A stretch of DNA of 36,491 nt from Hespellia sp. Its GTDB lineage: Bacteria; Bacillota; Clostridia; Lachnospirales; Lachnospiraceae. The notes beneath the pieces were generated by a model, which worked only from the letters and a program-made list of their open reading frames with translations, did no database searches and was not told where the DNA came from. A program made the translations under genes and the position numbers. The number at the start of each line of letters is the position of its first letter. The stretch's first letter is position 1. Where the stretch lies: assembly GCA_028694105.1 (NCBI GenBank), contig JAQUUC010000037.1, positions 1 to 36,491 of the forward strand. Direction: 5' to 3'. Below, one piece after another: positions 21,234 through 31,800 of this stretch.

Positions 21234-22580
21234 ATGGGAAAATATTTTGGAACAGATGGATTTCGCGGAGAGGCAAATGTTGTCCTGAATGTGGAACATG
21301 CATTTAAGGTAGGACGTTATCTTGGATGGTATTTCGGCCGGGACCACAAAGCGAGAATCGTGATTGGTAAAGATACAAGAAGAAGCAGCTATATGTTTGA
21401 ATATGCACTGGCAGCAGGACTCACGGCATCGGGAGCAGACGCTTATCTGCTTCATGTCACGACAACACCGAGTGTGTCTTATGTGGCAAGAACCGAAGAT
21501 TTTGACTGCGGTATTATGATTTCCGCAAGCCACAATCCATTCTATGATAATGGAATTAAGCTGATCAGCGGAGCCGGTCACAAGATGGAGGCAGAGGTTG
21601 AAGAGCGGATCGAGTGCTATATTGACGGCGAGATCGAGGAACTTCCGCTGGCAACCGGGGAGGATATCGGAAGAACGATTGACTTTGCAGCCGGACGTAA
21701 CCGTTACATCGGACATCTGATTTCGGTAGCGACCCGTTCATTTAAGGATATGAAGATCGGACTGGACTGCTCGAACGGCAGCGCCTCCGCAATCGCGAAG
21801 AGTGTATTTGATGCACTTGGTGCGAAGACGTATGTGATCAACAACGAGCCGGACGGAACGAATATCAACACGAACTGTGGTTCCACCCATATCGAGGTAC
21901 TTCAGGCGTATGTGAAGATTAAGCAGTTGGACATCGGATTTGCATTTGACGGAGACGCAGATCGATGTCTTGCCGTCGATGAAAATGGAAATGTAGTAGA
22001 CGGTGATCTGATCCTCTACATTTGTGGAAAATATCTGATGCAGCAGGGAAGACTCCACGATAACACGATCGTTACGACAATTATGTCGAACCTTGGATTA
22101 TACAAGGCTTGTGATAGAATCGGCATGAAGTATGAGCAGACGGCAGTTGGTGACAAATATGTCAACGAGAATATGATGGCGAATGGGTATGAGCTCGGCG
22201 GCGAGCAGTCCGGACACATCATTTTCAGCAAATATGCGAAGACTGGTGATGGTATCCTGACAGCGCTTATGATTATGGAAGTGCTGATGGAGACGAAGCA
22301 GACACTTGGAAAGCTCACAGAAGAGGTGACGATCTATCCGCAGCTTCTGAAGAATGTCCGAGTGACAGATAAACCGACCGCGCAGGCGAATCCGGCAGTG
22401 CAGGCAGCAGTGAAAGCTGTCGCAGAGGCACTTGGAGACGATGGAAGAATCTTAGTCCGCGAGAGTGGAACTGAGCCGGTGATCCGTGTTATGGTTGAAG
22501 CTGCCAGCGATGAGATCTGCGAGAAATACGTAGATCAGGTGATTGATGTGATCAAGGCAGAAGGGTTGTGCGCAGAGTAA
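21234..22580 (+). CDS. glmM: Phosphoglucosamine mutase
   Basis: Converts glucosamine-6-phosphate to glucosamine-1-phosphate on the way to UDP-GlcNAc. 448 aa, normal length. The phosphoserine loop GIMISASHNPFYDNGIK has S99, the metal site DGDADRC is near 245, and the phosphate-binding loop VRESGTEPVIRVMVE is near the C-terminus. FGTDGFRGEAN is the standard opening. AAGGAG (21221-21226) is 7 nt before the ATG at 21234; an in-frame start at 21204 has no site. The gap of 79 nt to the hybrid kinase has no clear terminator. GlmM and MurG are thus both in this window but in separate units. Confidence 0.97.
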   Translation: MGKYFGTDGFRGEANVVLNVEHAFKVGRYLGWYFGRDHKARIVIGKDTRRSSYMFEYALAAGLTASGADAYLLHVTTTPSVSYVARTEDFDCGIMISASHNPFYDNGIKLISGAGHKMEAEVEERIECYIDGEIEELPLATGEDIGRTIDFAAGRNRYIGHLISVATRSFKDMKIGLDCSNGSASAIAKSVFDALGAKTYVINNEPDGTNINTNCGSTHIEVLQAYVKIKQLDIGFAFDGDADRCLAVDENGNVVDGDLILYICGKYLMQQGRLHDNTIVTTIMSNLGLYKACDRIGMKYEQTAVGDKYVNENMMANGYELGGEQSGHIIFSKYAKTGDGILTALMIMEVLMETKQTLGKLTEEVTIYPQLLKNVRVTDKPTAQANPAVQAAVKAVAEALGDDGRILVRESGTEPVIRVMVEAASDEICEKYVDQVIDVIKAEGLCAE

Positions 22581-22659
22581 GAAGCAGTATATAGATAGCA
22601 AAGTCCCTCATAATATTGGCCCAGCAGCATAAAAGACGTATTGTGACAGAGGAGAACGC

Positions 22660-24360
22660 ATGGGAGAATTACTTCAGGTAATCGAGGAAAATGCAGGAGT
22701 TATTTTAATTGTTCTTGTGCTCATTTTAGTGTGTGAAATGATCGTCTATTTTTTGAAATTCAGAAATAAAAATCAACACAAACACGTTCGCAGGGAAGCG
22801 GAAGTGGAAGAGTTTTATCATGAATTGTCGAAGAATGGGAAAGACGTTTTTATTTTGGTGCGAAAAAGTGACAGCATGGCTGCGTATGTCAGTCAGAATG
22901 CAAAGAATATTCTGGGAATCGAACCACAGCTGATTATGGATGATCTGTGGGCTGTGGAGCGCGCGATGGATGCAAGGAACTGCCGCAGGCTCAAAACTGA
23001 GGTTCAGAGGTGGGACCATGCATCTCCGTTAGAAATCGAGCTGGCCTACCGGAACATTCAGACCAAAAAGCCTTATTGGGGACTGATTCAGATCTGTGAG
23101 ACAGAGAGTGGGAAGTATTATCTGTGCATGGTAGAAGATATCACAAGAGAACATGAGATGTGGGTGAAGATGCAGAAGGAGATTGAGGAAGTCCACCGCA
23201 TTGATGAGTCAAAGACAACATTTTTATCCAAGATGTCCCATGAGATCCGAACACCGATGAATGGAATGCTGGGAATGATTTCTCTGGCAAAGTTAAATAT
23301 TGGAAATGCGCAGGAGGCAGGAGAGTATCTCGAGAAAGCAGAGGGTCTGTCTCAGTTTTTGCTGTCTATTATTAATGATATTCTGGATATGTCACGAATT
23401 GAGAATGGGAAAGTCGAGCTCGCAAAAGAGAAGGTCGATATTTTTGCAGTGGCAGAAAAGCTGCGTTCGATGTTTCAGACAACGGTGGAAGATAAGGGAA
23501 TCCGATTCGTGGTGGAGGTCAAAGATTTCACCGTTCGGTACGTCATTGGCGATGAGCTTCGTATGGTGCAGGTGATGACGAATTTCTTATCGAATGCCAG
23601 CAAATTCACATCGGCGGGAGGCGAGATTTCCGTTACATTTCGACAGATGCGCATTGTCGGAGATAAGGTCAATATTATGATGCGCGTGCGTGATACCGGA
23701 AAAGGCATGTCGCAGGAATTCTTAAGCCGCATTTTTAATCCATTTGAACAGGAGAGCACAGCGACAGTGAAAGAACACGGCGGCAGCGGACTGGGAATGT
23801 CCATCGCCGATAATATGGTACATCTGATGGGCGGAGAGATTACGGTCAGCAGTGAGCTGGGAAAAGGAACGGTGTTTACGGTATTTTTGGAGCTCCCGAT
23901 TGCAGTGGGAGATCAGTCACCGCCGAGTGAAGTGGCGCATATAGAGAAAAAAACGGAAGAAGAATCGCTTAGCATCGCAGGCTACCGTCTGTTACTGGCA
24001 GAGGATAACAATATCAACGCACTGATTGCCAAGAAGCTGCTGAAGGCGTGTGGCGCAGAGGTCGAGTGTGCAGCCAACGGCAGGATTGCGGTGGAGATGT
24101 TCCGGAAGAAGCAGCCGGGATATTACGATGTCATTCTGATGGATATACAGATGCCGGAGTTAAATGGATGGGAAGCAACCCGGGTCATCCGCAGTCTGGA
24201 CCGCGCAGATGCCCACACAATTCCGATTCTTGCCTTGTCGGCAGACGCGTTTGTAGAGGATAAGCGAAAATCAGTTGAGATGGGAATGAATGGCCATGTG
24301 GCCAAGCCAATTGATTTCAAAGAACTTGCATTAGTGATCAGGAAGTGCGTGGGAAAATAA
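22660..24360 (+). CDS. Membrane-anchored hybrid histidine kinase with receiver domain
   Basis: 566 aa. The N-terminal membrane helix is at about 13-35 (VILIVLVLILVCEMIVYFLKF), so no extracellular sensor is possible beyond a few residues. A PAS-like cytoplasmic region follows (about 50-165). The HisKA domain has SKMSHEIRTPMNGMLGMIS with H194, and a complete HATPase follows (DTGKGMSQEFLSRIF, GGSGLGMSIADNMV). The C-terminal receiver has the phospho-acceptor D495 in VILMDIQMPELNG and the AEDN pocket. No Hpt or output domain is present, so it would hand phosphate to an unlinked partner. It sits 41 nt before the MoxR gene, which hints at a role in the same envelope process. GAGGAG precedes the ATG. 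Confidence 0.93.
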   Translation: MGELLQVIEENAGVILIVLVLILVCEMIVYFLKFRNKNQHKHVRREAEVEEFYHELSKNGKDVFILVRKSDSMAAYVSQNAKNILGIEPQLIMDDLWAVERAMDARNCRRLKTEVQRWDHASPLEIELAYRNIQTKKPYWGLIQICETESGKYYLCMVEDITREHEMWVKMQKEIEEVHRIDESKTTFLSKMSHEIRTPMNGMLGMISLAKLNIGNAQEAGEYLEKAEGLSQFLLSIINDILDMSRIENGKVELAKEKVDIFAVAEKLRSMFQTTVEDKGIRFVVEVKDFTVRYVIGDELRMVQVMTNFLSNASKFTSAGGEISVTFRQMRIVGDKVNIMMRVRDTGKGMSQEFLSRIFNPFEQESTATVKEHGGSGLGMSIADNMVHLMGGEITVSSELGKGTVFTVFLELPIAVGDQSPPSEVAHIEKKTEEESLSIAGYRLLLAEDNNINALIAKKLLKACGAEVECAANGRIAVEMFRKKQPGYYDVILMDIQMPELNGWEATRVIRSLDRADAHTIPILALSADAFVEDKRKSVEMGMNGHVAKPIDFKELALVIRKCVGK

Positions 24361-24401
24361 CGTTCGGATATGTAAAGATAACGAAAGAGGGAGAGCAAAC
24401 C

Positions 24402-25361
24402 ATGATTATTGAAAAATCAGAACAGATCATCAAAGAGATCGGCAAGGTATTAGTCGGAAAAGACGAGATCATTGAAAAGGTTTTAATGACCATCTATGCG
24501 GGAGGACACATCCTTCTGGAAGATTATCCGGGCGTGGGCAAGACAACGCTTGCACTCGGATTTGCAAGAGCGCTGGGCATGGAATATAAACGGATTCAGT
24601 TCACGTCTGATACGATGCCGTCCGACATTACCGGGTTTAGCGTCTACAACAAGACAACAGGCGGATTCGATTACAAACCGGGAGCAGTAGACTGTCAGCT
24701 GTTCCTCGGAGATGAGATCAACCGTACTTCACCAAAGACACAGTCTGCGCTGCTGGAGGTCATGGAAGAAGGGCGCGTAACGGTAGACGGTATCACACAT
24801 AAGATGAAATCACCGTTTATCTGTATCGCGACACAGAACCCGGTCGGTTCTGTCGGTACACAGCCGCTTCCGGATTCACAGCTTGACCGTTTCATGGTCC
24901 GCCTCAGCATTGGTTATCCCAGCACGGAAGAGCAGATGGAAATCATCAAGCAGAGACAGCATCACAATCCGTTTGACAGTATGCACACCGTGGCATCTGC
25001 AGAGGATATTCTGGAGATTCAGGATTACATTTCCTCAATCAAGATGACGGATGAGATCATTGAATATGCAACAAGACTGTGCGAGGCAACGAGAGATTCT
25101 TCCATCGCAGAGCTCGGAGTCAGCCCGCGTGGCGTTATTGCTCTTGGTCAGCTTGCAAGAGCCAGAGCGATTTTAAAGGAGAGAGCCTATGTCATTCCGG
25201 AAGATATTCAGGAATGCTTCCTCGATGTATGCTGTCACCGTGTGATCTTAAAGCCGCAGGCGAAAATTGAGGGTGTCACGACGCAGCGACTTTTGAAACA
25301 GATTTTGAAAAATACAGAACCGCCCCGCATGGGACTGAAACAGAAAATACAAAGGAAGTAG
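24402..25361 (+). CDS. MoxR-family AAA+ ATPase
   Basis: 319 aa. Walker A is in LLEDYPGVGKTTLALG (K near 47), Walker B is FLGDEINR (D104, E105), and the MoxR signature EVMEEGRVTVDG and the sensor 1 region CIATQNPVGSVGTQPLPDSQLDRFM are intact. MoxR proteins act as chaperone-like ATPases for metal or complex assembly, often with DUF58 and von Willebrand-type partners. The start is the ATG at 24402 after AGAGGGAG; a start at 24345 would overlap the kinase gene. Only 3 nt separate its stop from the DUF58 gene, the usual partner. Confidence 0.94.
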   Translation: MIIEKSEQIIKEIGKVLVGKDEIIEKVLMTIYAGGHILLEDYPGVGKTTLALGFARALGMEYKRIQFTSDTMPSDITGFSVYNKTTGGFDYKPGAVDCQLFLGDEINRTSPKTQSALLEVMEEGRVTVDGITHKMKSPFICIATQNPVGSVGTQPLPDSQLDRFMVRLSIGYPSTEEQMEIIKQRQHHNPFDSMHTVASAEDILEIQDYISSIKMTDEIIEYATRLCEATRDSSIAELGVSPRGVIALGQLARARAILKERAYVIPEDIQECFLDVCCHRVILKPQAKIEGVTTQRLLKQILKNTEPPRMGLKQKIQRK

Positions 25362-25364
25362 CTT

Positions 25365-26531
25365 ATGTGGAAATATAGAGCAATCTATATCGCGGCACTA
25401 CTATCAGCAGGGGCCGTTTATATCGCAACCAATGAGAGACATTTATTCATGTTTCTTATTGTGCTGGCTGTCCTTCCGGTAATCTCCTTCGCAATGCTGT
25501 TTTTAAGTACCGGCAAAATACAGATCGGATGTGAGCTGCAGGAGGCGTGCATTGTTTACCAGCGGATCGGAATGAATATCAAGATGATTTATCAGGGTGT
25601 ATTTCCGATTGGAAGAATCCGTCTGACCGCGCAGTACCACAATCTGATGTTTCAGAAGGAGGAGGAGCAGACGATCTTTCTGGAAAATGGAAATGCAAAA
25701 GAACTGTCTTATGAGATGCCGTATGTCAGCAGGGACTGCGGCCGTATTGAGATGCAGTTTTCAAAGGTGGCCGCTTACGATATCATGGGATTATTTTCGC
25801 GGAAGATTCCACTGATTCAGACATATGATTTTACAATCTATCCGGAAGTAATCAACATGGGGGTCCGTCTGGGCAACCTTCCGACTGCGAAGAACTTAGG
25901 GGACCATTACGACCAGAACCGGAAAGGGCAGGATGTTACAGAGGTGTTCGGTATCCGCGACTATCAGGACGGTGACAGTCCGAGAAGTATCCACTGGAAA
26001 CTGTCGAGCAAATGGGACCAGCTGGTGGTGCGTGAGTTCAGCCACCCGTCCAATTATGATACGCTGGTGCTGTATGATCCTACATTTCCTGAGAAAAAAG
26101 TAAAATATCATGAGGTGGTAAACAGCGTGCTTGGAGTGACGGCTTCTATCAGCAAAAGTCTGATGAGCCAGAATCTTGCACATCATGTCGGCGGTGTGAG
26201 CCGGGCAAAATTTACGGACAGCAGAGTCGAGGATAAGCCGACCTATATGCAGGCACTTGCGAACATGATGAGTACGGTGCTGCCGGATGTCAATGAAAAT
26301 GTGCTGGACGAATTTTTAAAGCGCGATGTCGGAAAAGCTTTTACAAAGATCGTACTGGTTACCAGTAATTTTGATGAATACAATGTACGGCGATTGGCGG
26401 ACCTTGTGGATTTGACTGTTGTGCTGATCAGTGCTGACGGTGAAGACCGTGTGGAGAAGGAGATGGCATACGACGTCATCACAAGAACGGTAGAATCGCT
26501 GAAAACAAAAACGTGGATACTTGAAATATAA
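25365..26531 (+). CDS. DUF58 domain membrane protein
   Basis: 388 aa. Two N-terminal membrane helices (about 4-21 and 27-47) are followed by a mostly cytoplasmic or outer beta-rich region. The DUF58 motif, GIRDYQDGDSPRSIHWKLS (196-214), precedes a vWA-like stretch (REFSHPSNYDTLVLYDPTF). The partner of MoxR ATPases in a very common gene pair; in several bacteria the trio MoxR-DUF58-TgpA is linked to envelope stress and cell-wall functions, but the mechanism is open. AAAGGAAG lies upstream of the ATG. It runs 12 nt ahead of the transglutaminase-like gene. Confidence 0.93.
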   Translation: MWKYRAIYIAALLSAGAVYIATNERHLFMFLIVLAVLPVISFAMLFLSTGKIQIGCELQEACIVYQRIGMNIKMIYQGVFPIGRIRLTAQYHNLMFQKEEEQTIFLENGNAKELSYEMPYVSRDCGRIEMQFSKVAAYDIMGLFSRKIPLIQTYDFTIYPEVINMGVRLGNLPTAKNLGDHYDQNRKGQDVTEVFGIRDYQDGDSPRSIHWKLSSKWDQLVVREFSHPSNYDTLVLYDPTFPEKKVKYHEVVNSVLGVTASISKSLMSQNLAHHVGGVSRAKFTDSRVEDKPTYMQALANMMSTVLPDVNENVLDEFLKRDVGKAFTKIVLVTSNFDEYNVRRLADLVDLTVVLISADGEDRVEKEMAYDVITRTVESLKTKTWILEI

Positions 26532-26543
26532 AAGGGGAACACG

Positions 26544-28865
26544 ATGAAGAACAAAAGAGAAGTCTTTATTCTCAAAGCGGCGGGGCAGGAAGAACAGCGA
26601 AAGCCAATCACAGGAATGAGATTGATTGTAGGCAGTCTGCTTATGATCGGTTTTCTGCTGTCATTTTACGCATTTTACTATACGCTTCCCGCATTCTGGC
26701 TGATTCTTCTGGTGAGTCTTCTTGCGGAAATCGTTCTGGTGGTGTGTATGAACAGCTCCAGGGCAGCACGGATATCCTTCGGTGGCGTAACTGCGCTTGC
26801 GGTTATATTGCTGGCTATTAATATTACTGGATTTGGAAATGCTCTGATTTATCTGCTCAATCAGTTTCTCACTGTGTGGAACAGCCGGTTTGATACGTAT
26901 TTGACCTTATTTGTACTGTCTGGATGCAGTGATATGCAGAGACTGTTGTTCTGGCTGGTGTGTGGGCTGCTCGGGGTACTGCTTCTTGGCTGTCTGCTTA
27001 GAGCCGGTTCTCGTCTGACGCTGACCGTGCTCATACTGGGATTTCTATTCTTAAGTATTGCGCTGCACACAGGAATTGGAGCGTGGTGTACCGTGCTGAC
27101 GATTCTTGGCTGGTTTTTATTCTGGGTGATGGATGTGGCTGAGCATCAGCATTTCCTGAAAATCGTACAGATATTTGCGGTGTTTACGTTATGCTGTGGC
27201 ATCGTTGCCATTGGAACGAACAGCTATACGGAAATTCAGGGTGTCACAGATTTAAGGAAAAGTATCATCCATGGTGCAGACCGAATCCGGTTCGGCGAGG
27301 ACACACTGCCGCAGGGGGATTTGACGAAAGCGGACAAGATGGTCGGAGACGACAGTGAGACCCTGCAGTTGAATTTCAAAAAAGCGCAGGAAATGTATTT
27401 GCGTGGTTTTGTTGGAAGTGATTACAATGGATCGGGCTGGAGCGAGGCGAGCGGTGCAATCTACGCACAGGAGGACACAAGCGGGATGCTTGACTGGCTG
27501 GAGGATCAGGGGTTTGAGACGGTCTGTCAGTATGCGGCGTACCAGAAGGCTTCCAAAGTGCAGACGCAGGCAGATAATGCACTTTCCGTCAATAATGTGG
27601 GCGCATACCGCAGATATATCTACGCTCCGTATGAAATGGCTTCTTGGGATGCAGGTGTCAAAACCGCGGAAAAAGACTGGCAGATGCAGTCATCGGGACT
27701 GTTTGGGGCGGGAGAATACTCGTATGATCTGATGAAACCGGATATGCCGAGTGAATTGATTGTGGCAAAGCCGATTGATTCTCAGACCGAGGAACAGAAG
27801 AATTATGTGAGAGCGGAACATGTATACCGTACATTTGTATATCAGAACTATCTGAATGTAAGCGATGAGGAAAAGACTCTGCTGGACGAACTCATTTACG
27901 CAAACGAGGACTGGTCTAATGCGAATATCTATCAGCTGACCTCACAGATTCGAATCGCGCTTCAGGGAATGGTCTCATATACCGATTCGCCGGATGCGTA
28001 CGGTGGAAAGGAAGACTTTGTCAACTGGTTTTTGACGAAAGAGAAAAATGGAAATGCGGCCTCCTATGCGACGGTCGCGACGCTGGCATACCGCATGATG
28101 GGGATTCCGGCAAGATATGTGGAAGGGTATTATCTGACGGACGCTGCGGCGGCTGGATTAAATGACAGAGACGCGACATCGGCCACACTGACGCAGAAGG
28201 ACGCACATGCATGGACGGAAGTGTATATGGATGAGGTCGGATGGATGCCGGTGGAGGTCGTACCGGGATTTTATATTGCAGATTATACGACAACGCAGGA
28301 GCTGGACATTCCGCAGTCCTCCGTAACCATTCAGAATCAGGAAGAGCAGGAGGAGCTGCAGGGAAATACAACGGACCAGCTTGATACGGAGAAAAAAGAC
28401 AAAAACACGGAGGAGTCGGTCGTGAAAAAGACCGTCCGCATTGTCGGCATCGTGCTACTGGTGCTCATGACTTTGATGCTGTGTTATCTGTTCCTGCAGC
28501 TTCAGCAGAAAATCAGGATACAGCTTTTTAGCAGACGGCTGAAAAGAGGCAGCTCGGCTGTTATCGGCGGATTGCTGTATGACAGAGTGTGCCTCATCTT
28601 CCATATTGACCGGATACCGGGGGATGTACGGTTCCCGTATGAACATGCATCGGAGACGGTGGAAGGATATGAGGGAATCAGCGAAGCGGATTACATACGT
28701 TTTATTTCACTGATTCAAAAAGAACGATTTGGCGGAAATGTACTTGCAGAAGCGGAGTGCCACACGCTCAAAATATTTACACAGCGGCTGAGCGAGGCAT
28801 CTTATCACAATGCGGACCTCTGGAAACGCCTGCGGATGAAATACTGGTATTGTATTCACGAATAG
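26544..28865 (+). CDS. TgpA-like membrane protein with transglutaminase-like domain lacking the catalytic cysteine
   Basis: 773 aa. Seven or so membrane helices occupy the first 230 residues, an outer region follows, then a transglutaminase-like core (about 480-580), a C-terminal helix (about 630-655) and a cytoplasmic DUF4129-like tail. The core keeps the fold marks YRMMGIPARYVEGYY and DAHAWTEVYMDEVGW (H555). Where active enzymes have K-G-x-C before the helix, this has N-G-N-A-A-S-Y, placing A505 at the cysteine. The aspartate after the tryptophan strand is E571. It is therefore probably inactive as a protease or transglutaminase and may bind a ligand or partner. It completes the MoxR-DUF58-TgpA trio; the LRR surface gene follows after 12 nt. 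Confidence 0.9.
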   Translation: MKNKREVFILKAAGQEEQRKPITGMRLIVGSLLMIGFLLSFYAFYYTLPAFWLILLVSLLAEIVLVVCMNSSRAARISFGGVTALAVILLAINITGFGNALIYLLNQFLTVWNSRFDTYLTLFVLSGCSDMQRLLFWLVCGLLGVLLLGCLLRAGSRLTLTVLILGFLFLSIALHTGIGAWCTVLTILGWFLFWVMDVAEHQHFLKIVQIFAVFTLCCGIVAIGTNSYTEIQGVTDLRKSIIHGADRIRFGEDTLPQGDLTKADKMVGDDSETLQLNFKKAQEMYLRGFVGSDYNGSGWSEASGAIYAQEDTSGMLDWLEDQGFETVCQYAAYQKASKVQTQADNALSVNNVGAYRRYIYAPYEMASWDAGVKTAEKDWQMQSSGLFGAGEYSYDLMKPDMPSELIVAKPIDSQTEEQKNYVRAEHVYRTFVYQNYLNVSDEEKTLLDELIYANEDWSNANIYQLTSQIRIALQGMVSYTDSPDAYGGKEDFVNWFLTKEKNGNAASYATVATLAYRMMGIPARYVEGYYLTDAAAAGLNDRDATSATLTQKDAHAWTEVYMDEVGWMPVEVVPGFYIADYTTTQELDIPQSSVTIQNQEEQEELQGNTTDQLDTEKKDKNTEESVVKKTVRIVGIVLLVLMTLMLCYLFLQLQQKIRIQLFSRRLKRGSSAVIGGLLYDRVCLIFHIDRIPGDVRFPYEHASETVEGYEGISEADYIRFISLIQKERFGGNVLAEAECHTLKIFTQRLSEASYHNADLWKRLRMKYWYCIHE

Positions 28866-28877
28866 AAGGAGAAGAAT

Positions 28878-31800
28878 ATGAAATCATTCTGGGAAATGCA
28901 TGGGAAGAAAGTTTTGATTACTGTGTGTGCTGTATGCGCAGTTTGTTTTATTGCGGTCATTGCAGTCAACACGCAGAAGTTAAAGTCAGCATTTAACCCA
29001 GATGCCTATACCGATCACAATGAAAATAAGAACAACTCGATTGATTATGATTCGTCGGTGTTTGGTTCAGATCAAAGTAAAGAGGAAGACGGACTGGAGA
29101 TGGATCAGCAGGCGAAGGATGACTATAAACTGGATGACGGACAGAACCAGAATATTCTGGACCGCCAGAAAAACCAGCAGGGCCTGACGGTCGCGGACGG
29201 GAACAGCGATGGTACCGGCAGGGGAGATGGCAGTTCAACCGGAATTGTAAATGACGGCACCGGAACGGTTATTAACGGAAACGGTGGAAGTACTACAGGT
29301 AATGGCAATGGCAGCGGGAACGGAACCGGAAATGGTTCTGGTGGAACTGGAGAAGGTGGAAATGGCGAAGGCGGAAACGGAGAGACCGGTGAAACAACGA
29401 AGCCGGACCCGGACGCAGATAAATATGGAACAAATTATAATGCGCCGGAAGTGATTGTAAGTGATTATCCGAATCAGGAAGCAGATGACAAAAACGGAGT
29501 AACCGTAGTCTCACTCACTGTTACGGGTGGTGATTTGTTACAGCATTTTTATGAGGGAGAAGCACCGCGCTCAGCTGAGATGGAGAATTACATCACCGTA
29601 GAAGCCCGCATGAGTGATGGAAGCATACGTAAAAATTTAAAATACCAGCCGAACGAGACCACGGGCGGAGATTATACCGTTCAATGGGAATCGGATGCTT
29701 TTCATTCATCCAACGGGTACCCGAAGGTCGGGGAAGAAACCGGACAGTATACTGCGACCCTTTCGTACCGGGGAGCCAGCATAGAGCTGCCGTATGACAT
29801 TGTAACATGGCAGGTGACACTGACTGATTTTCAGGAAGATTTTTCGCAGGATACGGAAGGAGTGGACGGTTACCCTTCCGAAGAATATCATGTGTCGATA
29901 TCACCGGAGAACAGTCCGGTCATCGACCTTGAAACGCCGCTTGCAGATATGTATTGCAGGATTGGTGTGCGTACAGAATTAAACAACCAAAAAGGGACCA
30001 AATATCAATATGTTAATCAGGTATTTTCAAATCCAAACGATCCAATGGATATGGCACAATACTGTCTGGAATATTTTGGCGGCTGGGCAGAAAAAGAAGA
30101 TACCGCCAGTGTCGGAGACCGCTATCGGATGAAAAGACCGAAAGACAGTCAGATCATCGATGGTGTCTATTGTGTGAATTTATACCCGACGTGGAAGAAG
30201 TATTCGCAGAATGATGAGTTCACAATTGCTCTGAACGGAGGAATCGGATGGAACTGGAGTACGGAACTGATTGCGTATAGCGGAACCAGTGATACGCTGG
30301 TTATTCCGGAAGGTGTGGGCGTTGTCCATCTGAGCAGCATGTCGGACTATGCGCAGGGTAAGCAAAATACCAGAATCAAGAAAATCGTGTTCCCGGAATC
30401 TGTATATGATTATACGTTTGGGGGAATTGACTGGGTGACGAATTTCTTCCCAAATCTGGAATCGTTTGAAGTTGCCAGAGACAACCAGAATTATCTGGAT
30501 ATTGACGGCGTTTTATATAACAAGACGGGGGAAATGCTTTTGTGTGTTCCACCTGCAAAAACCAGTATTGCGAAATGGTCGAAAACGGTAAAAATAATTT
30601 CCTCAAGTTCGTTTCAAAATGTACATATGAAGGAAGTGACACTTCCGGCAACCGTGAACAGCTGTGTAAGCTATGGATTGTTGAATGCAGAGATTGGTAC
30701 GCTGACGTTTGAGTATGCAGGTGATATCGAGATCGGAGAAGGCGCGTTTGGCAGTGAGTTAACGGATCAGGCGGGAAATGCAAAACTGGGAGTAAAGAAA
30801 ATTGTATTCCAGTCGGGTGTAGTCTGCTGGCCTGCCTATTTCCAGAAAGCTCCTTCCTTGTTTCTAAATCTGGAAAAAGAAGATATTGCAAAGCTTGGAT
30901 TAGAGATTGTTGTTCCGGATTCAGAAGATAACAGCATTTATTTATCCGCACTGGAGAAATTTCAGCAATGCATTGATGCCTACAGTGGTGATTTGAATGC
31001 GGCATACAAGGTTCTGCAGACGAAAAAGCACGCAGAAAAAGAGTACACGTTTCAAGATGGATTTTTAATGACGGGTGATGGGAAAACATTGCTGACTGCG
31101 TCGAAATATATGAAAGGGTCTGTCGATGTTCCGGATGGTGTTCAGAAAATTACTGCAAATGCGTTTGCGGGCTGCAGCCAGATTCAGGCAATTGGACTAT
31201 CGGAGAGTGTTACGGATGTTGAGACGAATGCATTTGCGAATATGGACGGCTTAAATATGCTGTATTGTAAGGGGAAGACTCCGGCTGTGTTTGCGCAGCA
31301 TATATTTGGAGACGGACTTCCTCCGTCCGGAATAAAAATCTATGTACTTGACACGGCATATCAGGACTATCTTGCGGTAGATGCAGAAAATCTGGATCTA
31401 AGCTATGGCAAGGATACCGCTGTCGCTATTTTTGAGACACTGCCAACGATGTCAGAAATGGTCGCGGATAACGGCAATATTTATTATGAAAAAGGTTCAG
31501 GCGCTTATCAGGTATATAAAGTAAGAGAAGATTTAACCGGGCTGTTTGTTCCGATGGAAGGAACCGTAGAATTCATGGACGGCTGCTTTTCTGAATGTAC
31601 CCAAATGGAGGCGTTTATGATCCCGGATACTTTGGAAAAGATGGGAACAAATTTATTCTCTGTTGAAAATGCACTGAGAATGATTATCAGCAATAGAAGC
31701 ACAGCGCCAGAGGTGGACGGGAAGACATTTGAAGGGATTGATTATCAGAATATCGAATTAGTTTTGCCGAAAAAAGATGGTGTAACCGATCAGTATAAAA

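Noticed and set aside
27403-27732. A plus-strand frame inside the transglutaminase-like gene in another phase.
   Set aside because: It has high arginine content and no motifs, and lies fully inside a strongly supported gene.
30376-31089. Long open frames on the minus strand inside the LRR gene.
   Set aside because: They have no ribosome sites or recognisable domains, and the plus-strand LRR pattern is clear. They are shadows caused by codon bias.
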